From the NCBI RefSeq assembly GCF_900964775.1, contig NC_041812.1, positions 28,120,160-28,184,159 of the forward strand: DNA of 64,000 nucleotides. The letters run 5' to 3'. This document shows positions 34,903 to 47,700 of the stretch, one piece after another. Each line of letters begins with the position of its first letter. Position 1 is the first letter of the stretch. Below the pieces are notes generated by a model. The model was not told the DNA's origin. It searched no databases and saw only the letters and a list, made by a program, of their open reading frames with translations. A program made the translations under genes and the position numbers. The stretch comes from Scleropages formosus. Lineage: Eukaryota; Chordata; Actinopteri; Osteoglossiformes; Osteoglossidae.

Positions 34903-37900
34903 CCCTGCAGCGTTCGCCGTTAAGCCAGCAGCGGTGTGGTGCGCTGCAGCTGCCCGTTTCCTTACTCCTAGCGAGGTCTTGTTGATCACGGGCGCTTTCA
35001 GGTAACCTCCATCCAACGAAGAAAGGTGTCATCCTGGGATGTAAGAATCAGTGATCTCACAGGGGTGTGCAGGAGCAATGCCACGTATCGCCTTGTGGGT
35101 CAAAAGTGGGATTTTGTGATTTTCTCTAAATGCGACCGGGAGCCAGTGCGACGATTTAAGTACCGGTGTTATGTGGCCGTACTTCCCGGTTCTAGCGATA
35201 GCACTCTTGCAGCAGCATTTTGGACCAACTGTAGCCTGGATACAGCACCGTACGGACAGCCCGACAATAAGGCGTCACGCCAGTCCAGCCTGCTTGAAGC
35301 AGAAGCACGAACCGGTGTCTCAGCATCCCGTCCGCATAGGAATCGCCGTAATTTAGCCACGTTTCTTAACCGAAGGAAGCACGACTTAGTCACAGCGCTT
35401 ACGCGAGATTCAAGTGACAGCTTCCCGAATCCTCGACACAATCCGCAACGCCTGAAGCCAACGCCATTTGTCGTAAAGATCGGCGTGATTATGTCGGGAG
35501 TTTTGGCATCACCACCCACCACAAGCACCTACCTCTGTTTCACTGGCATTTGGAGGTGTAGAAGTTCTTACTCAGCCATAGTTTTACGCCGGTAAAACGA
35601 TTAGCTAAAGACACCACGTGTGACGGATCATCGGCTTCAAACGATGCCTAGAGCTGCGTGCCATCGGCACACGGATGGAAATGCACAATGCGTTTGCGAA
35701 TAATGCCACCCAGTGGAAACATGTAGCGTGAGAACAGCGGTGGCCCCAACACAGAGCCCTGTGGCACACCACACTGGACCGTAGCTGCGATGGAGGCGGT
35801 GCAGCCATCAGGTTCTGGCGCAAATGCTTCGCGGTTAGCTAAACGCGAGGCAAACCACTTCAGAGCGGCACCTCTCGGCCCAAGCAGGTTTTCAGGTCTA
35901 CTCGGTAGGATGCGATGGTCCCTGCGGTATCAAACGCGGCACTCGAGCCCAGCAACAGAAGAATGAAGATCTGACCGGCATCGGAAGAGATGCGAATGGC
36001 ATCGGCAACACGCGTGAGTGCCGTGACCAGCGTGGAAACCAGACTGAAATCTTTCAAGTTTCTTATGACGCTCAAGATGTTTTGCAATTTGGGAAGCTAC
36101 GACCTTTTCCAGACTTTCGGATGAGAACGGTCGATCGGTGACGGGTCCACAATGACATGGCTTGCTACGGTCCAGGTCGTTGTTACGATCCGCTCCTTCG
36201 GCGTAGGGGTCTAATAACGGCGATTTTAAAAGCTTTCGGAACACGGCCATTTAGCAACGGCGCATTAACGATATTAACGATGGGGCCCGCGAGCACGGAG
36301 ACCGCGGCTTCCCGCAACTTACTGGGGACTCTGGGTCTAAAGGACAGGTCGCACCTTCCACAGAGCGAACGAGCACGGCTGATTTCCTCTACAGTTTTCA
36401 CGTCGACGCTACCGAGATGGGGCGGACAAACTAATATCATCATCCCCGGGAGAGCTTATGCCGGCTGAGACCCAACTAGAGGGCACTGTGGATGCGTGGC
36501 TGTCCTCGAATTCCTTACCGAAAAAACAACGCAGACTCATCATCCGTAACGGCTGCAGAAATGCACTCGTCATCATCTTTGTGTTTACCGCTTAAGCGAG
36601 CGATGGCATTGGACAGGAAGCGAGAGGTCCTCCTGATTTTCATCGATCAGCTTTGCGCGGCACTCGGATCCGGCGCGGAAAGAAAAAAGTGCTTTTTTTT
36701 TCCCATTTATCTCTTTTTTTTTGTTTTTTTTTTTTGTTTTTTTTTTTTTTCCGACAGTCGGACCAGGCTACGTAATAAACGTTTAGTTCAGTTGAGCGCC
36801 ATTTACGCTCGAGTTTACGACATTCCAACTTCATCGCACGAGCTGATTCGCCGAACCGCGGTGAGTTTCCTACAGTTCGGGCAAGTTTAGCTTTCGGTGG
36901 AGCTGCAGAGCCTCGGGCGAATCTCACCACCGGATTATAATCAAAAGCCATTTAATCGATATCTATGCCCATTCCAGCATCGGAGCTTCCGACGTAATCA
37001 ACCGCTTCAGCGGTAGTATTTTCATCGGTATGCCGCCCGATTTCGGTCTTGCTGTGGTCGGGCGGCACCGGCACGTACGGCTCAAAGGTTAACAGGAGAC
37101 GATCGGAGATAGTCCCGTTTAAAGGAGTAACGCCAACACGACGGGCATCTACGGCGCGGGTCATGGCGAGATCGAGCGTATGGTTACGGGAACGAGCAGG
37201 ACCGTTAACAACTTGAGTAAAACCGACGGAGTTTAAGAGAGACTTGAAACTATTAGCGAGAGAACCCGATGACACGCCTAAACGAGCACCGAAATCACCC
37301 ATCAAGACAGCTCTGCCATGAGGCGTGACTGAATGGGTTATCAAGTTACGGGATTCCTCGAGGAAAGAGGAGTACGGTCCGGGTGGGCGGTAGAAAAGGA
37401 GCGTGGCTGTGCTGGGCTCTGACTTGAAATCTAGCTTCAGACGAGGTAAAATTATCACGATTTCTCGGTGCTCTTTGTCATCTGTCATTGCGAAGTGCGC
37501 CAGCTCCCCCTCCGCGACGTACAGAGCGAGATTTGTGGAAATAGCCAACCGTGTCTGTCCGGAGCGGCTTCTATCAGCAGAATCGTATCGGACCCGCCGA
37601 GCCCGCTTCCGGTGAGCAAGAACAGGTGAGATTTCCAAGTTAACACTGCCGTTTACTCGCACAGCTCCACTTGTTAGTGAGCGCATGTTTAGCGGGCAGC
37701 CTTTCACGTTACAGTTTTGCCGCGGTGACGACTTGAGAACGTCTGCTTTAACCCATTCCAGGTTTCCGGCGCCAGCGCTCCCGTCACCGAGTCTAGTTAC
37801 ACGCCGTGGCCTTATAACGGCCTGTATGTTTTGGCTGCACTTAACGCTTTCAGCCGAGGTTCTGAGGCCCTCAGTGGGCAAGGTACAAGAAACCCCATCA

Positions 37901-38605
37901 CGCGAGAAACGACCACTGGCACCAGAAGGAGTAACAGACCCATCGATAGACACAGCTGCTAAAGGAGATGACCCACGGCTGAGTCAGCCCTGCAGCTTGC
38001 AGGCTAAGCTTTGGGACAGAACAAACGAAGCCGTCCGGTTGAGGTGTACACCGTCGCGCGCGAGGAACCCGGGCCTTTCCCGGAAGTCGTCCCAGCTATT
38101 AAGAAACGACACGCGATTAGAGCGGCGCCATGTCTCCAGCCGCCTGCTAAAGGACGCCAGTCTACTGCACACTATGCCCCGCCCCCCCATGAAGAGTCTG
38201 GGTAAAGGAGCAGACACGATTAGACTGTGACGTGTCCCTCTGGCCTTACTACGCATGGAGACAACGCGGCTCTTTAGCACCTCAGGCTGATGACAAGAAA
38301 TGCCATTACCACCAGCCGTTACTCACCCGAGTCTTCCAGAACGCGTGGCCTCAAGCCAGATGAAACGACTGCAGAGTCGATCGCTGGCCTTTGGCCCGAC
38401 GAGCTCTGGTACCGCGTACACTTATGGTGAGCACGCTTGCGTGGGAACGTGGGGTTTGCTCCGCCGCAGCGCTTTGCGGCAAGAAGCCGAAGGCTGCGTC
38501 GCCTTGGCTGCAACCCGCCCAGCGCGGGGGCTTTCGCCTGCTCCGTCACCGGCCTGGGTCGTTTCACCTCTCCCTCGACGACGCGGTGCGCCGAGGCTCC
38601 CCGGG
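34903..38605 (-). mobile_element. Dead LINE with extended ORF1, edge unit
   Basis: This copy extends 532 bp further at its 5' end than every other copy (38,068-38,600). Read on the minus strand the extra part continues the ORF1 esterase upstream: LIVSAPLPR, then RLETWRR, then VSFLNSWDDFRERPG running straight into FLARDGVHLNR (37,984-38,280). This order matches the C-terminal half of the SGNH-type esterase of CR1/L2 ORF1. Upstream of about 38,290 the frame is lost and the rest is GC-rich with Arg-rich and Pro-rich reading. The T-rich tract is longer and double-interrupted (about 36,692-36,750). Confidence 0.82.
38068..38605 (-). other. Unit-specific 532 bp segment bounded by CCCGGG
   Basis: The segment begins and ends at the hexamer CCCGGG (38,068-38,073 and 38,600-38,605). 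All other units have a single CCCGGG with the same outer flanks, as expected if they descend from a deletion by 6-bp microhomology. Confidence 0.85.
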
Positions 38606-38856
38606 AAGCACCGTGCCGACGCTGAGCGTCACCAGGACTCCCGCGCGCCAGAGCGCACGCAAATACCGGAACCCCCGACTCAAGCAGCGCAGCAACCTCG
38701 GTCTCCCGCACGCCAAGGTTACAGCCGTGCGCCGCCAACTCCAGCTGGAAGCCTGCCCTCCGTAACGGAGGGTCGCGCGTCGCCCGGCTACTCGTGCTCT
38801 TTTTCGTATTAAGTAAGTAAAAGCACCCGTGGACGGAGGGCCCGCCGCTCGCGGAG

Positions 38857-38938
38857 CGTAGTCGGCAGGACTCGAACCTGCGCGGGGAGAACCCAATGGA
38901 TTTCTAGCCCATCGCCTTAACCACTCGGCCACGACTAC
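38857..38938 (-). tRNA. tRNA-Ser(AGA), edge unit 11
   Basis: The body is identical to the other Ser genes of the array, but the anticodon loop reads CTAGAAA, giving anticodon AGA (IGA after editing, reads UCU, UCC and UCA) instead of CGA. The single change is at position 34. AGA is the usual anticodon for this tRNA body in vertebrates, so this is likely the ancestral state. The gene sits 46 nt from the inversion breakpoint and has no Leu or Asp partner. Confidence 0.93.
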
Positions 38939-38983
38939 CTCGAAGGCACCCCAGCCGCAGTCCAACCCGCTTGAGCCCGCCAT

Positions 38984-38990
38984 CCGCCTA
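38984..38990. other. Inversion breakpoint, head-to-head
   Basis: To the left the sequence follows the unit (after GCCCGCCA, between tRNA-Ser and tRNA-Leu). From 38,991 it is the reverse complement of unit positions from about 1,127 downward. About 7 bases between the two match neither side clearly. Confidence 0.88.
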
Positions 38991-41597
38991 TCGATGGGTC
39001 TGTTACTCCTTCTGGTGCCAGTGGTCGTTTCTCGCGTGATGGGGTTTCTTGTACCTTGCCCACTGAGGGCCTCAGAACCTCGGCTGAAAGCGTTAAGTGC
39101 AGCCAAAACATACAGGCCGTTATAAGGCCACGGCGTGTAACTAGACTCGGTGACGGGAGCGCTGGCGCCGGAAACCTGGAATGCGTTAAAGCAGACGTTC
39201 TCAAGTCGTCACCGCGGCAAAACTGTAACGTGAAAGGCTGCCCGCTAAACATGCGCTCACTAACAAGTGGAGCTGTGCGAGTAAACGGCAGTGTTAACTT
39301 GGAAATCTCACCTGTTCTTGCTCACCGGAAGCGGGCTCGGCGGGTCCGATACGATTCTGCTGATAGAAGCCGCTCCGGACAGACACGGTTGGCTATTTCC
39401 ACAAATCTCGCTCTGTACGTCGCGGAGGGGGAGCTGGCGCACTTCGCAATGACAGATGACAAAGAGCACCGAGAAATCGTGATAATTTTACCTCGTCTGA
39501 AGCTAGATTTCAAGTCAGAGCCCAGCACAGCCACGCTCCTTTTCTACCGCCCACCCGGACCGTACTCCTCTTTCCTCGAGGAATCCCGTAACTTGATAAC
39601 CCATTCAGTCACGCCTCATGGCAGAGCTGTCTTGATGGGTGATTTCGGTGCTCGTTTAGGCGTGTCATCGGGTTCTCTCGCTAATAGTTTCAAGTCTCTC
39701 TTAAACTCCGTCGGTTTTACTCAAGTTGTTAACGGTCCTGCTCGTTCCCGTAACCATACGCTCGATCTCGCCATGACCCGCGCCGTAGATGCCCGTCGTG
39801 TTGGCGTTACTCCTTTAAACGGGACTATCTCCGATCGTCTCCTGTTAACCTTTGAGCCGTACGTGCCGGTGCCGCCCGACCACAGCAAGACCGAAATCGG
39901 GCGGCATACCGATGAAAATACTACCGCTGAAGCGGTTGATTACGTCGGAAGCTCCGATGCTGGAATGGGCATAGATATCGATTAAATGGCTTTTGATTAT
40001 AATCCGGTGGTGAGATTCGCCCGAGGCTCTGCAGCTCCACCGAAAGCTAAACTTGCCCGAACTGTAGGAAACTCACCGCGGTTCGGCGAATCAGCTCGTG
40101 CGATGAAGTTGGAATGTCGTAAACTCGAGCGTAAATGGCGCTCAACTGAACTAAACGTTTATTACGTAGCCTGGTCCGACTGTCGAAAAAAAAAAAAAAA
40201 CAAAAAAAAAAAAACAAAAAAAAAGAGATAAATGGAAAAAAAAGCACTTTTTTCTTTCCGCGCCGGATCCGAGTGCCGCGCAAAGCTGATCGATGAAAAT
40301 CAGGAGGACCTCTCGCTTCCTGTCCAATGCCATCGCTCGCTTAAGCGGTAAACACAAAGATGATGACGAGTGCATTTCTGCAGCCGTTACGGATGATGAG
40401 TCTGCGTTGTTTTTTCGGTAAGGAATTCGAGGACAGCCACGCATCCACAGTGCCCTCTAGTTGGGTCTCAGCCGGCATAAGCTCTCCCGGGGATGATGAT
40501 ATTAGTTTGTCCGCCCCATCTCGGTAGCGTCGACGTGAAAACTGTAGAGGAAATCAGCCGTGCTCGTTCGCTCTGTGGAAGGTGCGACCTGTCCTTTAGA
40601 CCCAGAGTCCCCAGTAAGTTGCGGGAAGCCGCGGTCTCCGTGCTCGCGGGCCCCATCGTTAATATCGTTAATGCGCCGTTGCTAAATGGCCGTGTTCCGA
40701 AAGCTTTAAAATCGCCGTTATTAGACCCCTACGCCGAAGGAGCGGATCGTAACAACGACCTGGACCGTAGCAAGCCATGTCATTGTGGACCCGTCACCGA
40801 TCGACCGTTCTCATCCGAAAGTCTGGAAAGGTCGTAGCTTCCCAAATTGCAAAACATCTTGAGCGTCATAAGAAACTTGAAAGATTTCAGTCTGGTTTCC
40901 ACGCTGGTCACGGCACTCACGCGTGTTGCCGATGCCATTCGCATCTCTTCCGATGCCGGTCAGATCTTCATTCTTCTGTTGCTGGGCTCGAGTGCCGCGT
41001 TTGATACCGCAGGGACCATCGCATCCTACCGAGTAGACCTGAAAACCTGCTTGGGCCGAGAGGTGCCGCTCTGAAGTGGTTTGCCTCGCGTTTAGCTAAC
41101 CGCGAAGCATTTGCGCCAGAACCTGATGGCTGCACCGCCTCCATCGCAGCTACGGTCCAGTGTGGTGTGCCACAGGGCTCTGTGTTGGGGCCACTGCTGT
41201 TCTCACGCTACATGTTTCCACTGGGTGGCATTATTCGCAAACGCAATGTGCATTTCCATCCGTGTGCCGATGGCACGCAGCTCTAGGCATCGTTTGAAGC
41301 CGATGATCCGTCACACGTGGTGTCTTTAGCTAATCGTTTTACCGGCGTAAAACTATGGCTGAGTAAGAACTTCTACACCTCCAAATGCCAGTGAAACAGA
41401 GGTAGGTGCTTGTGGTGGGTGGTGATGCCAAAACTCCCGACATAATCACGCCGATCTTTACGACAAATGGCGTTGGCTTCAGGCGTTGCGGATTGTGTCG
41501 AAGATTCGGGAAGCTGTCACTTGAATCTCGCGTAAGCGCTGTGACTAAGTCGTGCTTCCTTCGGTTAAGAAACGTGGCTAAATTACGGCGAATCCTA
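38991..41597 (+). mobile_element. Inverted LINE copy, endonuclease to thumb
   Basis: The LINE runs on the plus strand: endonuclease frame 39,056-39,985, linker 39,986-40,231 with poly-A, RT pieces 40,493-41,004, motif B GVPQGSVLG at about 41,165-41,191, motif C region near 41,270, thumb 41,406-41,590. It ends abruptly at CCTAT (41,597), before the thumb helix pair and without the tRNA cluster. It shares the longer, interrupted A tract and a six-A run near 40,412 with the adjacent edge unit, so it probably arose from it, but it lacks that unit's variant at the endonuclease Cys codon. Two single-base deletions (about 40,709 and 40,828) are private to it. Confidence 0.86.
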
Positions 41598-41785
41598 TTT
41601 GCTATGTACTGTGCTGTGTATTATGTATATGTACTGCAAAGTCTACACGTTTAAGATCTTAAATAAAATGAGAACTTTTATTAAGAAATCGAAGGACGCC
41701 GGGTGCGTGGTGCCTCAGCGGGCTTGGCCATGTCGGATGAGTACGACTTTCAAGGCGGTCGAGTTTCAAAGCGGTCTAGTGCTTT
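41598..41785 (-). repeat. Inverted first satellite monomer
   Basis: TTGCTATGTACTGTGCTGTG at 41,598 is the reverse complement of the monomer start. The inverted monomer ends at CTAGTGC (41,782), where the direct array begins with TACATAGCAACTTAAA, so the two form a large hairpin-like palindrome. Confidence 0.9.
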
Positions 41786-44700
41786 TACATAGCAACTTAA
41801 ATCGAGCCTCTGCACTCGACCGCTTTGAACCTCAACCGCCTTGAAACTCGTACTCATCAGACCTAGCCAAGCCCGCTGAGGCACCACACACCCGGCGTGC
41901 TTGGATTTCTTAATAAAAGTTCACATTTTATTTATGATCTTAAACTTGTATGCTTTGCAGTACATTTATAATACACCACACAGTACATAGCAACTTAAAT
42001 GGAGCCTCTGCACTCGACCGCTTTGAAACTCGACCGCTTTGAAACTCGTACTCATCGGACCTGGCCAAGCCCGCTGAGGCACCACACACCCGGCGTGCTT
42101 GGATTTCTTAATAAAAGTTCACATTTTATTTATGATCTTAAACCTGTATGCTTTGCAGTACATTTATAATACACAGCACAGTACATAGCAACTTAAATGG
42201 AGCCTCTGCACTCGACGCTTTGAAACTCGACCGCCTTGAATCTCGTACTCATCCGACCTGGCCAAGCCCGCTGAGGCACCACACACCCGGCGTGCTCGGA
42301 TTTTATAATAAACGTTCACATTTTATTTAAGAACTTAAACGTGTATGCTTTACAGTACATTTATAATACACAGCACAGTACATAGCAACTTAAATGGAGC
42401 CTCTGCACTCGAGCGCTTTGAAACTCGACCGCCTTGAAACTCGTACTCATCCGACCTGGCCACGCCCGCTGAGGCACCACGCCCCCCGCGCACTGTGAAT
42501 GGATTTCTTAATAAACGTTTACATGTTTTCCAAGAACTTAAAAGTGTATACTTTGCAGTACATTTATAATACACAGCACAGTACATAGCAACTTAAATGG
42601 AGCCTCTGCACTCGAGCGCTTTGAAACTCGACCGCCTTGAAACTCGTATTCATCCGACCTGGCCAAGCCCGCTGAGTCACCAAACACCCGGCGTGCTTGG
42701 ATTTCTTAATAAAAGTTCACATTTTATTTAAGAACTTAAACGTGTATACTTTGCAGTACATTTATAATACACCGCACAGCACGTAGCAACTAAAATGGAG
42801 CGTCTGCACTCGCCTGCTTTGAAACTCGATCGCTTTGAAACTCGACCGGCTTGAATCTCGTACTCATCGGACCTGGCCAACCCGCTGAGGCACCACGCAC
42901 CCGGCGTGCTTGGATTTCTTAAAAAAAGTTCACATTTTATTTATGATCTTAAACGTGTATGCTTTGCAGTACATTTATAACACACAGCACAGTACATAGC
43001 AACATAAATGGAGCCTCTGCACTCGACCGCTTTGAAACTCGACCGGTTAGATACTCGTACTCATCGGATCTGGCCAAGCCCGCTGAGGCACCACGCACCC
43101 GGCGCACTGTGAATGGATTTCTTAATAAAAGTTCACATTTTATTTATGATCTTAAACGTGTATACTTTGCAGTACATTTATAATACACAGCACAGTACGT
43201 AGCAACTTAAAAGGAGTCTCTGCACTCGACCTCTTTGAAACTCGACCGCCTTGAGACTCGTACTCATCGGACCAGGCCACGCCCGCTGAGGCACCACGCA
43301 CCCGGCGTGCTTGGATTTCTTAATAAACGTTTACATGTTTTCCAAGAACTTAAACGTGTATACTTTGCAGTACATTTATAATACACAGCACAGTACACAG
43401 CAACTTAAATGGAGCATCTGCACTCGACCTCTTTGAAACTCAGCCGCCTTGAAACTCGAACTCATCGGACCAGGCCACGCCCACTGAGGCACCACGCACC
43501 CGGCGTGCTTGGATTTTATAATGAACGTTCACATTTTATTTATCATCTTAAACGTGTATGCTTTGTAGTACATTTATAATACACAGCACAGTACATAGCA
43601 ACTTAAATGGAGCCTCTGCACTCGACCGCTTTGAAACTCGACCGCTTTGAAACTCGTACTCATCGGACCTGGCCAAGCCCGCTGAGGCACCACACACCCG
43701 GCGTGCTTGGATTTCTTAATAAAAGTTCACATTTTATTTATGATCTTAAACCTGTATGCTTTGCAGTACATTTATAATACACAGCACAGTACATAGCAAC
43801 TTAAATGGAGCCTCTGCACTCGACGCTTTGAAACTCGACCGCCTTGAATCTCGTACTCATCCGACCTGGCCAAGCCCGCTGAGGCACCACGCACCCGGCG
43901 CGCTCGGAATTTATAATAACGTTCACATTTTATTTAAGAACTTAAACGTGTATGCTTTACAGTACATTTATAATACACAGCACAGTACATAGCAACTTAA
44001 ATGGAGCCTCTGCACTCGACCGCTTTGAAACTCGACCGGCTTGAAACTCGTACTCATCCGACCTGTCCAAGCCCGCTGAGGCACCACGCCCCCGGCGCAC
44101 TGTGAATGGATTTCTTTATAAACGTTTACATTTTTTCCAAGAACTTAAACGTGTATGCTTTGCAGTACATTTATAATACACAGCACAGTACATAGCAACT
44201 TAAATGGAGCCTCTGCACTCGACGCTTTGAAACTCGACCGCCTTGAATCTCGTACTCATCCGACCTGGCCAAGCCCGCTGAGGCACCACGCACCCGGCGT
44301 GCTCGGATTTTATAATAAACGTTCACATTTTATTTAAGAACTTAAACGTGTATACTTTGCAGTACATTTATAATACACCGCACAGCACGTAGCAACTAAA
44401 ATGGAGCGTCTGCACTCGCCTGCTTTGAAACTCGATCGCTTTGAAACTCGACCGGCTTGAATCTCGTACTCATCGGACCTGGCCAACCCGCTGAGGCACC
44501 ACGCACCCGGCGTGCTTGGATTTCTTAAAAAAGTTCACATTTTATTTATGATCTTAAACGTGTATGCTTTGCAGTACATTTATAACACACAGCACAGTAC
44601 ATAGCAACATAAATGGAGCCTCTGCACTCGACCGCTTTGAAACTCGACCGGTTAGATACTCGTACTCATCGGATCTGGCCAAGCCCGCTGAGGCACCACG

Positions 44701-47700
44701 CACCCGGCGCACTGTGAATGGATTTCTTAATAAAAGTTCACATTTTATTTATGATCTTAAACGTGTATACTTTGCAGTACATTTATAATACACAGCACAG
44801 TACGTAGCAACTTAAAAGGAGTCTCTGCACTCGACCTCTTTGAAACTCAGCCGCCTTGAAACTCGAACTCATCGGACCAGGCCACGCCCACTGAGGCACC
44901 ACGCACCCGGCGTGCTTGGATTTTATAATGAACGTTCACATTTTATTTATCATCTTAAACGTGTATGCTTTGTAGTACATTTATAATACACAGCACAGTA
45001 CATAGCAACTTAAATGGAGCATCTGCACTCGACCTCTTTGAAACTCAGCCGCCTTGAAACTCGAACTCATCGGACCAGGCCACGCCCACTGAGGCACCAC
45101 GCACCCGGCGTGCTTGGATTTTATAATGAACGTTCACATTTATTTATCATCTTAAACGTGTATGCTTTGTAGTACATTTATAATACACAGCACAGTACAT
45201 AGCAACTTAAATGGAGCCTCTGCACTCGACCGCTTTGAAACTCGACCGCTTTGAAACTCGTACTCATCGGACCTGGCCAAGCCCGCTGAGGCACCACACA
45301 CCCGGCGTGCTTGGATTTCTTAATAAAAGTTCACATTTTATTTATGATCTTAAACCTGTATGCTTTGCAGTACATTTATAATACACAGCACAGTACATAG
45401 CAACTTAAATGGAGCCTCTGCACTCGACGCTTTGAAACTCGACCGCCTTGAATCTCGTACTCATCCGACCTGTCCAAGCCCGCTGAGGCACCACGCACCC
45501 GGCGTGCTCGGATTTTATAATAAACGTTCACATTTTATTTAAGAACTTAAACGTGTATGCTTTACAGTACATTTATAATACACAGCACAGTACATAGCAA
45601 CTTAAATGGAGCCTCTGCACTCGACCGCTTTGAAACTCGACCGGCTTGAAACTCGTACTCATCCGACCTGTCCAAGCCCGCTGAGGCACCACGCCCCCGG
45701 CGCACTGTGAATGGATTTCTTTATAAACGTTTACATTTTTTCCAAGAACTTAAACGTGTATGCTTTGCAGTACATTTATAATACACAGCACAGTACATAG
45801 CAACTTAAATGGAGCCTCTGCACTCGACGCTTTGAAACTCGACCGCCTTGAATCTCGTACTCATCCGACCTGGCCAAGCCCGCTGAGGCACCACGCACCC
45901 GGCGTGCTCGGATTTTATAATAAACGTTCACATTTTATTTAAGAACTTAAACGTGTATACTTTGCAGTACATTTATAATACACCGCACAGCACGTAGCAA
46001 CTAAAATGGAGCGTCTGCACTCGCCTGCTTTGAAACTCGATCGCTTTGAAACTCGACCGGCTTGAATCTCGTACTCATCGGACCTGGCCAACCCGCTGAG
46101 GCACCACGCACCCGGCGTGCTTGGATTTCTTAAAAAAAGTTCACATTTTATTATGATCTTAAACGTGTATGCTTTGCAGTACATTTATAACACACAGCAC
46201 AGTACATAGCAACATAAATGGAGCCTCTGCACTCGACCGCTTTGAAACTCGACCGGTTAGATACTCGTACTCATCGGATCTGGCCAAGCCCGCTGAGGCA
46301 CCACGCACCCGGCGCACTGTGAATGGATTTCTTAATAAAAGTTCACATTTTATTTATGATCTTAAACGTGTATACTTTGCAGTACATTATAATACACAGC
46401 ACAGTACGTAGCAACTTAAAGGAGTCTCTGCACTCGACCTCTTTGAAACTCAGCCGCCTTGAAACTCGAACTCATCGGACCAGGCCACGCCCACTGAGGC
46501 ACCACGCACCCGGCGTGCTTGGATTTTATAATGAACGTTCACATTTATTTATCATCTTAAACGTGTATGCTTTGTAGTACATTTATAATACACAGCACAG
46601 TACATAGCAACTTAAATGGAGCCTCTGCACTCGACCGCTTTGAAACTCGACCGCTTTGAAACTCGTACTCATCGGACCTGGCCAAGCCCGCTGAGGCACC
46701 ACACACCCGGCGTGCTTGGATTTCTTAATAAAAGTTCACATTTTATTTATCATCTTAAACGTGTATGCTTTGTAGTACATTTATAATACACAGCACAGTA
46801 CATAGCAACTTAAATGGAGCCTCTGCACTCGACCGCTTTGAAACTCGACCGCTTTGAAACTCGTACTCATCGGACCTGGCCAAGCCCGCTGAGGCACCAC
46901 ACACCCGGCGTGCTTGGATTTCTTAATAAAAGTTCACATTTTATTTATGATCTTAAACCTGTATGCTTTGCAGTACATTTATAATACACAGCACAGTACA
47001 TAGCAACTTAAATGGAGCCTCTGCACTCGACGCTTTGAAACTCGACCGCCTTGAATCTCGTACTCATCCGACCTGGCCAAGCCCGCTGAGGCACCACGCA
47101 CCCGGCGTGCTCGGATTTTATAATAAACGTTCACATTTATTTAAGAACTTAAACGTGTATGCTTTACAGTACATTTATAATACACAGCACAGTACATAGC
47201 AACTTAAATGGAGCCTCTGCACTCGACCGCTTTGAAACTCGACCGGCTTGAAACTCGTACTCATCCGACCTGTCCAAGCCCGCTGAGGCACCACGCCCCC
47301 GGCGCACTGTGAATGGATTTCTTTATAAACGTTTACATTTTTTCCAAGAACTTAAACGTGTATGCTTTGCAGTACATTTATAATACACAGCACAGTACAT
47401 AGCAACTTAAATGGAGCCTCTGCACTCGACGCTTTGAAACTCGACCGCCTTGAATCTCGTACTCATCCGACCTGGCCAAGCCCGCTGAGGCACCACGCAC
47501 CCGGCGTGCTTGGATTTTATAATGAACGTTCACATTTTATTTATCATCTTAAACGTGTATGCTTTGTAGTACATTTATAATACACAGCACAGTACATAGC
47601 AACTTAAATGGAGCCTCTGCACTCGACCGCTTTGAAACTCGACCGCTTTGAAACTCGTACTCATCGGACCTGGCCAAGCCCGCTGAGGCACCACACACCC

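Larger units (their letters stand above)
1..38990. repeat. Tandem array of ~3.86 kb tRNA-LINE units
   Basis: The same sequence returns every 3,857-3,860 bp from the window start to about 38,990, always in the same orientation. The window opens mid-unit. Each unit holds about 0.7 kb with three tRNA genes followed by about 3.15 kb of a decayed LINE read on the minus strand. By eye copies differ only by rare single-base changes and small length changes in a T-rich tract. Copies next to the gap (33,798-33,897) differ more. The last copy lacks the Leu and Asp genes because an inversion cuts it at about 38,984. Near-identity of non-coding and dead coding sequence points to recent amplification or ongoing homogenisation by unequal exchange; the true copy number is unknown because of the gap and because the array runs off the left edge. 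Confidence 0.97.
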
